Assembly (NCBI GenBank): GCA_900317325.1
Contig: ONGE01000016.1
Span: 1 to 64,000 of the forward strand
DNA length: 64,000 bases
Source of the DNA: an uncultured Prevotellaceae bacterium
GTDB taxonomy: Bacteria; Bacteroidota; Bacteroidia; Bacteroidales; Muribaculaceae
Direction of reading: 5' to 3'
Shown: positions 58,664-64,000 of the stretch, piece by piece
Position numbering within the stretch: position 1 is the stretch's first letter
Layout: every line of letters begins with the position of its first letter
Notes under the pieces: generated by a model
The model's database searches: none
What the model was told of the DNA's origin: nothing
Seen by the model: the letters and a program-made list of their open reading frames with translations, nothing else
Made by a program: the position numbers and the translations under genes

Positions 58664-60091
58664 ATGAATCATATGAGACAGTTACTGTGGACGATTTCGG
58701 CCGTGATCGCACTCATGGCCATGTGCTCCTCGTGTATCGAGGACGGTTTCACCACCTCGTCCAGCGACTATTTGGCATTCAACAAGGATACCGTGGCCTT
58801 TGACACGGTCATCACGCTCCAGGGCACTGCCACCAAGCAGATGGTGGTCTATAACCGCAGCAAGAAACAGATCAATATCTCGTCCATCAAGATAGCTGGC
58901 CTCACAACCAAGGGACATTTCCACCTGAATGTTGACGGCGTGCGCGGCGACGAGTTCCAGAATGTGGAAATCCGCGGCAACGACTCGATTTTCATCTTTG
59001 TCGAGGCCTATCTCGACGAGATGGAGAAGAACGAGCCCACCTTGATCGAGGACCGCCTCGAGTTCGTCACCAACGGCGTGAACCAGAAGGTGGTGCTCAG
59101 TGCGTGGGGGCAGGATGTAATCCGTATCAACGGCGACACGATTGCACGCAACACTCGTCTCACTGCCGAGAAGCCCTATCTGATATATGACACGTTGTAT
59201 GTATCGGAGCGTGCAACACTCACCATCGATCCCGGTGTGACGCTCTTGTTCCATGACAAGGCGGCGATGCGTTGTGCGGGCCGCATGCTGGCCAACGGCA
59301 CTGCCGAGGAACCGATCACTTTCCGCGGCGACCGTTTGGACCGCATTGTGGGAGAGACCAGCTTTGATGTCATGTCGGGCCAGTGGGGTGGTATCATCTT
59401 CACGCCGCCCACGATGGGCAATGTCCTCAAGCATGTGATCATGCGTGGCAGTAGCATCGGTATGCACTGCTCGGCCTATGGCGACACGACGAATTGCGCC
59501 CTCAAGCTGGTGAACTGTGTGTTGACCAACTCGGCTTCGACTTGCTTGGCGACGGCGACTTGCTATGTACAGGCCATCGGTACCGAATTCAGCGATGCAG
59601 CCGAGGAGGTTGCCTATTTTGCCGGAGGCAAGGTGATGATGAGCCAATGCACGTTTGCCAACAACTATTTGTTTGACGTTCCCACGTTGCCCATAGTCAA
59701 TATCTATGACGTGGAGTATTCTAATGGCGCCATCGGCAAGATAAAGGCTTATTTCGATAACTGCATCATCTATGGCATTGCCCCAGATATCAATGAAGGC
59801 GTGCTGGATAATTTTGATGTCTATCTGCGTTACTGCTTGCTCAAGAGCGGCGGTAAAGACGATAAGCATTTCATCAATTGCATCTGGGAGGGTGACCCCG
59901 ACTTCCTCACCAGGCGAGAAGACCATTACTTCGACTACAGGTTGGGCAACGAGAGCGATGCCATTGGCAAGGGCAATCCTGCGCTCTGCCCCGAGGAGGC
60001 ACGTTACGATCACTATGGCTATGACCGCTTCTCGAATGGTGCTGTGGACCTGGGTGCCTATGTCTGGAAATACATCCCTGACGAAGAATAA
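58664..60091 (+). CDS. Lipoprotein with right-handed beta-helix-like core
   Basis: A 475-residue exported lipoprotein. The lipobox MCSSC gives lipidation at about Cys24, after the hydrophobic MRQLLWTISAVIALMA. An N-terminal beta-sandwich (about 35-150, with VFDT-type strands) is followed by TLTIDPGVTLLFHDKAAM and repeated short strands (HVIMRGSSIGMHCS, LKLVNCVLTNSAST, KVMMSQCTFANN, KAYFDNCIIYG) that look like parallel beta-helix coils of pectate-lyase-type folds. No catalytic residues can be assigned. It is a familiar Bacteroidetes hypothetical surface lipoprotein type. The GHL10 gene starts 21 bases later. Confidence 0.8.
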   Translation: MNHMRQLLWTISAVIALMAMCSSCIEDGFTTSSSDYLAFNKDTVAFDTVITLQGTATKQMVVYNRSKKQINISSIKIAGLTTKGHFHLNVDGVRGDEFQNVEIRGNDSIFIFVEAYLDEMEKNEPTLIEDRLEFVTNGVNQKVVLSAWGQDVIRINGDTIARNTRLTAEKPYLIYDTLYVSERATLTIDPGVTLLFHDKAAMRCAGRMLANGTAEEPITFRGDRLDRIVGETSFDVMSGQWGGIIFTPPTMGNVLKHVIMRGSSIGMHCSAYGDTTNCALKLVNCVLTNSASTCLATATCYVQAIGTEFSDAAEEVAYFAGGKVMMSQCTFANNYLFDVPTLPIVNIYDVEYSNGAIGKIKAYFDNCIIYGIAPDINEGVLDNFDVYLRYCLLKSGGKDDKHFINCIWEGDPDFLTRREDHYFDYRLGNESDAIGKGNPALCPEEARYDHYGYDRFSNGAVDLGAYVWKYIPDEE

Positions 60092-60112
60092 CCGATAATT
60101 CAAGTAATAACG

Positions 60113-61615
60113 ATGAAACGATTTCTGATGATGGCCTTGCTGGTTGTGACACTGGCAAGTTGCTTGACGGCCAAGGACGGCCCAGTCATTAAACATGAAT
60201 TCCGTGGCGCTTGGATGCACATCATCGGGCAGAAGCAATATGCCCAGATGACCCCTGAGCAAACGCGTGATTACCTTATCAAGCAACTGGATCTGTTGCA
60301 ACGTGCCAACTGCAATGCCGTCATCTGGCAGATTCGTCCCCAGGCCGACGCTGCTTACCAGAGCGACCTTGAACCGTGGAGCCGTTGGCTCACGGGAGAG
60401 CCGGGAAAGGTCCCGCAGCCCGTGTGGGATCCCCTGCAGTTCATGATTGAGCAGACCCACAAGCGTGGCATGGAACTGCACGCCTGGATCAACCCTTATC
60501 GTGTGACCAGCAGCGAGGACGACAAGCCCGCGCCGGGACACATCTATTATGAGCACCCCGAGTGGTTCCTCAAGTATGCTGACGGCAAGTTGTACTTCGA
60601 TCCGGGACTGCCCGAATGCCGCGACTTCATCGACACGGTGGTCAGGGACATCCTGGTGCGCTATGACATCGATGCCCTGCACATGGACGATTATTTCTAT
60701 CCCTATCCGGTCACCGGGGTGGAGTTCCCCGACACGGCATCCTATGATGCTTATGGCATCGGGTGGGACAAGAACGACTGGCGCCGTCACAATGTGGATT
60801 TGCTCATCGAGCAGCTGCATGGCACCATCCAGGAGGTGAAGCCCTGGGTGCGCTTCGGCATCAGCCCCTTCGGCATCTGGCGCAACAAGGCCAGCGACCC
60901 CGACGGCAGCGAGACCAATGGCCTCCAGTGCTACGATGCCCTGTATGCCGACTGTCCCAAGTGGACGGCCGAGGGCTGGGTCGATTATATGGTGCCGCAA
61001 CTCTATTGGGAACTTGAACATGAGAGGGCCAGCGACCTCGTCCTCATGCACTGGTGGAACGAGCATGCCAACGGCCGTCACATGTACTATGGCCAGGCCG
61101 TCAACAACGTGATGTCACATCAGGACATCGCCGACGAGGGCGGCGACACCGCCAATCCCACCCAGCTTGACCACAAGTTGCGCTTGCAGCGTGCGATGGA
61201 CGATGTGCATGGCGTCACCTGGTGGCCCGCCTACAGCATCACCAGTAACTTCAATGGGGTGCTGGACTCGCTGCATAACAACCAGATGAGCCATCCGGCG
61301 CTCATCCCGGCCTACACTTGGCTGGACAGTGAGAAACCTCACCGTGTCCACGATGTAAAGGTCAAGAAAATCAACGGCAAGAAGTGCCTGACATGGGAAG
61401 CCCACAATACCGACGACCCCATGCAGCAGGCAGTGCGTTTTGTCGTTTACCGTTACCCCAAGGGCAAGAAGGGTAAACTCGACGACGCGGCTAACATCAT
61501 GGCCATCACTGGCGAGAACTCATTTGTCCTGCCCGACGGCGGGAAGGACAATTGGCAATATGCTGTCACAGCCCTTGACCGATGCTGGAACGAGAGTGAT
61601 CCCGCATGGAAATAA
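60113..61615 (+). CDS. Family 10-like glycosyl hydrolase lipoprotein (DUF187/GHL10)
   Basis: A 500-residue secreted protein. The signal sequence MKRFLMMALLVVTLASC makes it a probable lipoprotein (Cys17). The TIM-barrel GHL10 domain starts FRGAWMHIIGQ (about 30) and has NAVIWQIRPQADAAY, HAWINPYRV, DALHMDDYFYPYP (an acidic pair typical of the family's active site) and VDYMVPQLYWELEH. A C-terminal fibronectin-III-like domain lies at about 410-500. The family is thought to act on peptidoglycan- or polysaccharide-derived glycans. Same operon as the preceding lipoprotein by spacing. Confidence 0.88.
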   Translation: MKRFLMMALLVVTLASCLTAKDGPVIKHEFRGAWMHIIGQKQYAQMTPEQTRDYLIKQLDLLQRANCNAVIWQIRPQADAAYQSDLEPWSRWLTGEPGKVPQPVWDPLQFMIEQTHKRGMELHAWINPYRVTSSEDDKPAPGHIYYEHPEWFLKYADGKLYFDPGLPECRDFIDTVVRDILVRYDIDALHMDDYFYPYPVTGVEFPDTASYDAYGIGWDKNDWRRHNVDLLIEQLHGTIQEVKPWVRFGISPFGIWRNKASDPDGSETNGLQCYDALYADCPKWTAEGWVDYMVPQLYWELEHERASDLVLMHWWNEHANGRHMYYGQAVNNVMSHQDIADEGGDTANPTQLDHKLRLQRAMDDVHGVTWWPAYSITSNFNGVLDSLHNNQMSHPALIPAYTWLDSEKPHRVHDVKVKKINGKKCLTWEAHNTDDPMQQAVRFVVYRYPKGKKGKLDDAANIMAITGENSFVLPDGGKDNWQYAVTALDRCWNESDPAWK

Positions 61616-61772
61616 CAGGTCCTGATTATTGGATTTTGGAATCAAAACTGTTTGCATTTGTGAATTTTTTATTCCATTGAAAACCAAATGATTAATGTGC
61701 TTTGTTTAGAGAATGAAACCAAACTTTACACTTTTTAGCAGACTAAATGCCCTGTTTTACAAAATAAATGAG

Positions 61773-61780
61773 TAATTTTG
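61773..61780 (+). promoter_or_regulatory. -7 box of the M23 peptidase gene
   Basis: TAATTTTG matches TAnnTTTG, 40 bases before the ATG at 61820. No exact -33 TTTG at 19-20 bases (TTTT near 61755 is the closest). Confidence 0.45.
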
Positions 61781-61819
61781 GACGTTCTTAAAAACAAATG
61801 ACTTAGAAAATCATCAGAA

Positions 61820-62845
61820 ATGAGTATAAAACGATTATATCTCGCCTTGACGGCGATAACCCTTTTTGCGCTTAGCATATCGGCCCAGAATATGCAAACG
61901 GCTTCAAGTTTCAGCAAGAAGCACAACGATCTGCTCGCTAAGCAGAACCGCGTGAAGGACCAGATCCGTGTCCAGGAAGCCCAGAAATATGCTGCTGACC
62001 TTTACGAGGAATGTGAGCCCGAGCCCGACATTTACACCGAGGGTTGGGACAGCGATCTCGTTAACTGCTATAAGGACGCCAACGTGCCTAACTCCAAGGT
62101 GATTGACGTTCGCCACTATGTGATGCCCATCAAGGGTAACTATGTGACTTCGCACTACGGCTATCGTCCTCAGTTCGGTCGTACCCACAAGGGCATTGAC
62201 CTGCGTTCGGCTATCGGTGACACCGTTTACTCGGCATTCTCGGGCCGCGTGCGCTTGACGCGCTTCGAGCGTGGCGGTTACGGCTTCTACGTTATCGTGC
62301 GTCATGAGAACGGTCTGGAGACTGTTTACGGCCACTTGTCACGCTTCCTCGTGAAGCCCGACCAGTATGTCAAGGCTGGCCAGCCCATCGCATTGAGTGG
62401 CAACACCGGTCGCAGCACGGGTCCCCACCTGCATTTCGAGACTCGTTTCATGGGCTACGCCATCAACCCCGAGGCTATCTTTGATTTCGGTAACCGTTGC
62501 ACCCACACCGACAGCTACACCTTCACTAAGAGCACTTACACCAAGGCTCGTGACTATGCGCCCAGCAAGCGTTATGCTGCCGCCAAGAAGTCGACCGAGA
62601 AACCTGCCGAGCCCGCCGCAACGAGCACTCGCAGCAGCAAGAAGGAGCAACACCAGGTAACTGCAAGCACCAAGAAATCCACCAAGGAAAGCCGCGAGAA
62701 GAGCCGTTCGACCTATCAGGTCCAGAAGGGTGACAACCTGGAAAAGATTGCTGCCCGCAACAACACCACCGTTGCCCAGCTCAAGAAGCTGAATGGCATG
62801 ACCAGCGACAAGGTTGTTGAAGGCAAGGTGCTGAAAGTGAAATAA
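61820..62845 (+). CDS. M23 family metallopeptidase with LysM domain
   Basis: A 341-residue exported peptidoglycan endopeptidase. A signal peptide (about 1-22, ending ISAQ) precedes a linker and the peptidase_M23 domain (about 95-215): zinc ligands in RTHKGIDLR (H-x3-D) and HLHFETRF (H-x-H), with YGHLSRFL between. A basic, Lys/Ser/Thr-rich linker (about 240-295) leads to a C-terminal LysM domain (STYQVQKGDNLEKIAARNNT) that binds cell-wall GlcNAc. Relatives split peptide cross-links during cell-wall growth or division. It is monocistronic with a strong terminator after it. Confidence 0.92.
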   Translation: MSIKRLYLALTAITLFALSISAQNMQTASSFSKKHNDLLAKQNRVKDQIRVQEAQKYAADLYEECEPEPDIYTEGWDSDLVNCYKDANVPNSKVIDVRHYVMPIKGNYVTSHYGYRPQFGRTHKGIDLRSAIGDTVYSAFSGRVRLTRFERGGYGFYVIVRHENGLETVYGHLSRFLVKPDQYVKAGQPIALSGNTGRSTGPHLHFETRFMGYAINPEAIFDFGNRCTHTDSYTFTKSTYTKARDYAPSKRYAAAKKSTEKPAEPAATSTRSSKKEQHQVTASTKKSTKESREKSRSTYQVQKGDNLEKIAARNNTTVAQLKKLNGMTSDKVVEGKVLKVK

Positions 62846-62865
62846 TCACCATTACAACGATATTG

Positions 62866-62905
62866 CAAAGCGGCCGGGAGTCAATCCCGGCCGCTTTGTT
62901 TGTTA
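62866..62905 (+). terminator. Rho-independent terminator of the M23 peptidase gene
   Basis: A perfect 14-bp GC-rich stem (62866-62879 with 62885-62898) closes a 5-base loop, followed by TTTGTT. Confidence 0.85.
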
Positions 62906-62924
62906 TCATTACTGCAATCTCTTT

Positions 62925-62985
62925 TCTCTCCAAGTTCTCCAAGTTCTCTGAGTTCTCCGTTTTTTCCGTTATCTCCGTCAGTTCC
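62925..62985. repeat. Short CCAAGTTCT / CCGTTNTCT tandem repeats in a gene-end gap
   Basis: The gap between two convergent genes contains a run of imperfect 9-10-base units (CTCCAAGTT twice, then CTCTGAGTT, CTCCGTTTT, TTCCGTTAT, CTCCGTCAG) reaching into the end of the reverse-strand gene at 62978. Pattern only; function unknown. Confidence 0.55.
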
Positions 62986-63517
62986 CCATCAAGTACCGGT
63001 ACACCGCAGTGAATTGCCTCCTGAAACGGTCCTGGAATTTGTCGAGTTTCCTGTCAAAGGAGTGATTCTCGTTCTTGAAGGACAGCTTGGTGACCTTGTT
63101 GCGCGAGATGCGCTGGATGTCGTAGGTGCTGATCTGGTAATGGCAGGTCACATAGTAGTCGTTGTAGGTGAGATAATGCCGCTTGACGATATCGCCGCGC
63201 CCGATTTCGCGGTCGGTGGTGAGCACGATGTGGTCACCGCCTCGCAGTATCAACGTCAGGCTGTCGCCGCGCGAGACGTGCAGCAGGCCCTCGTCATAGG
63301 TCACCTCGAGCGAGAACGACACCAGGCCGCTGGCGTCGGCAGTAGCCGCTACGGCAAAACGGGCGGCGTGGAAAAAGTTGTCGTACAGTATTTCTTGCTG
63401 TGAGCACACATATCGAGTGCCGTCGTCCCTGTAATGGTCAACGGCTACCTGTGCCAATGCGGGCAGCACACTGGCCGCCATCAGCACGATTGCCCATATC
63501 TGTCGCTTGGCAATCAT
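62978..63517 (-). CDS. Small exported protein of unknown function
   Basis: A 179-residue protein that I do not recognise. The N-terminus MIAKRQIWAIVLMAASVLPALA is a good signal peptide, cut near ALA-Q. The mature part begins VAVDHYRDDGTRYVCSQQEI, is rich in beta-strand-like segments, and ends with a basic helix-like stretch (KLDKFQDRFRRQFTAVYRYL). The ATG at 63517 is selected because the signal peptide begins there; an upstream in-frame extension to 63646 is Cys/Pro-rich and lies across the promoter. The consensus promoter places the RNA start at about the initiation codon. Function and substrate unknown. Confidence 0.7.
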   Translation of the reverse strand: MIAKRQIWAIVLMAASVLPALAQVAVDHYRDDGTRYVCSQQEILYDNFFHAARFAVAATADASGLVSFSLEVTYDEGLLHVSRGDSLTLILRGGDHIVLTTDREIGRGDIVKRHYLTYNDYYVTCHYQISTYDIQRISRNKVTKLSFKNENHSFDRKLDKFQDRFRRQFTAVYRYLMGN

Positions 63518-63521
63518 GCCG

Positions 63522-63553
63522 CAAAAGTACCATAAAACCGCGAATTGGGCAAA
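63522..63553 (-). promoter_or_regulatory. Promoter with transcription start at the initiation codon
   Basis: Reverse-strand -33 TTTG (63550-63553), 20-base spacer, -7 TACTTTTG (63522-63529). The -7 box ends only four bases before the ATG at 63517. Confidence 0.65.
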
Positions 63554-63599
63554 TCTTCCTCTCGGGCAGCAAACCCGTTGAAGACTGAATCCTGCCTTG

Positions 63600-64000
63600 T
63601 CAGCGTTGCTGGTTGAATGGGGAGAAGATGCCGAACAGGTTGGCATCGATCATGTCGCACACCTTCTGGAAGTCCTCAGGGCTGTCGCCGAACTTGATCT
63701 CGTCACCGTTGATGATGATCAGGTTGCCCTTGTAGTCGGCAATCCAGTCCTCGTAGCGCTTGTTGAGGCCTTCAAGGTAATCCAGGCGCATGGTCTGCTC
63801 ATATTCGCGACCGCGCTTCTGAATCTGCTGAACCAGGTTAGGGATGGTGGAACGGATGTAGATCATCAGGTCGGGCATCTTGACCAGTGACATCATCAAC
63901 TCGAACAAGTCCTTGTAGTTGTTGAAGTCGCGGTCGCTCATGTGGCCCTGGCCGTGCAGGTTGGGAGCGAAGATGCATGCGTCCTCATAGATGGTGCGGT
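63600..64000 (-). CDS. Deoxynucleoside kinase, C-terminal part (runs off window)
   Basis: The C-terminal ~133 residues of a P-loop deoxynucleoside kinase (dNK/dGK-dAK family), which phosphorylates deoxynucleosides to dNMPs. The window edge cuts it at RTIYEDACIFAPNLHGQGHM, the characteristic D-R-(S/T)-x-x-E-D...F segment. It is followed by PDLMIYIRSTIPNLVQQIQK, the LID region KRGREYEQTMRLDYLEGLNK and the closing GDEIKFGDSPEDF. The P-loop lies beyond 64000. Length and pattern match Bacteroidetes deoxyadenosine/deoxyguanosine kinase-like proteins. An in-frame ATG at 63941 is internal, not the start. Confidence 0.87.
   Translation of the reverse strand, partial: RTIYEDACIFAPNLHGQGHMSDRDFNNYKDLFELMMSLVKMPDLMIYIRSTIPNLVQQIQKRGREYEQTMRLDYLEGLNKRYEDWIADYKGNLIIINGDEIKFGDSPEDFQKVCDMIDANLFGIFSPFNQQR

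Noticed and set aside
58682..61081. A 799-codon open frame on the reverse strand, opposite the lipoprotein and GHL10 genes.
   Set aside because: The forward genes have signal peptides, lipoboxes and family motifs. The reverse translation is a low-similarity Val/His/Leu/Asp-rich sequence typical of antisense frames in this codon usage, and it has no promoter or family match.
1..64000. CRISPR arrays, tRNA or rRNA genes, insertion sequences, phage genes.
   Set aside because: No regularly spaced repeats, cloverleaf-like or rRNA-like stretches, transposase or integrase motifs were noticed; a dedicated tRNA or Rfam scan was not possible here.

Overview
The window is chromosomal DNA of a Bacteroidales bacterium, most likely Muribaculaceae or Prevotellaceae. 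Evidence: intergenic promoters follow the Bacteroidetes pattern (TTTG, about 19-20 bases, TAnnTTTG); there is an rpsA start of Bacteroidetes type; secreted enzymes carry dockerin-like C-termini; and a tyrosine-kinase Wzc with a Tyr/Gly-rich tail, a bacterial myo-inositol phosphate synthase and a Bacteroidetes-type deoxynucleoside kinase are present. The genus cannot be fixed from the sequence alone. I saw no rRNA, tRNA, CRISPR array, transposase or phage gene.

Layout. 1-16.8 kb is a mixed, mainly housekeeping flank: rpsA (5' end only), a secreted endonuclease I, ugd and wzc (UDP-glucuronate supply and export control for polysaccharide), inositol phosphate synthase, a large secreted subtilase, a nucleotidyltransferase/HAD pair, pdxA and a DUF5723-like outer-membrane protein. 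An acyltransferase-3 gene at 17.0-18.1 kb faces away from a long polysaccharide locus that runs rightward from a promoter at 18.36 kb to about 57.5 kb.

The locus has two halves. The left half (18.75-36.2 kb) builds the chain: a TagF-like polymer transferase, a pyruvyltransferase, a CTP-transferase-like / HAD / choline-kinase-like cassette, an EpsG/Wzy-like polymerase, an acyltransferase and eight or nine glycosyltransferases, several of them tandem duplicates. The right half (36.2-57.5 kb) is unusual. It holds five small acyl carrier proteins, three KAS III (FabH-like) synthases, an acyl-activating AMP ligase, an SDR reductase, GNAT, FemAB-like and NeuD-like acyltransferases (one a FemAB-NeuD fusion), two DegT-type PLP enzymes, an ATP-grasp, a metallo-beta-lactamase-fold hydrolase, a VOC protein, an FkbH-ACP pair and another acyltransferase-3. 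Two tandem PglC-like phosphoglycosyltransferases and a NodB deacetylase sit within it. The simplest reading is that short acyl groups are made on dedicated carrier proteins and transferred to amino sugars of a surface glycan, with a separate FkbH/ACP branch supplying a glyceryl-type group. The ACP-KAS III pair occurs three times, two of them behind their own promoter-like sequence. No Wzx flippase, Wza exporter or UpxY/NusG-like regulator is visible in the window.

57.5-64 kb returns to housekeeping or envelope genes: a membrane-anchored endonuclease/exonuclease/phosphatase, a beta-helix-like lipoprotein, a DUF187/GHL10 glycosidase-like lipoprotein, an M23-LysM peptidase, a small exported protein that may be translated from a leaderless mRNA, and the 3' part of a deoxynucleoside kinase.
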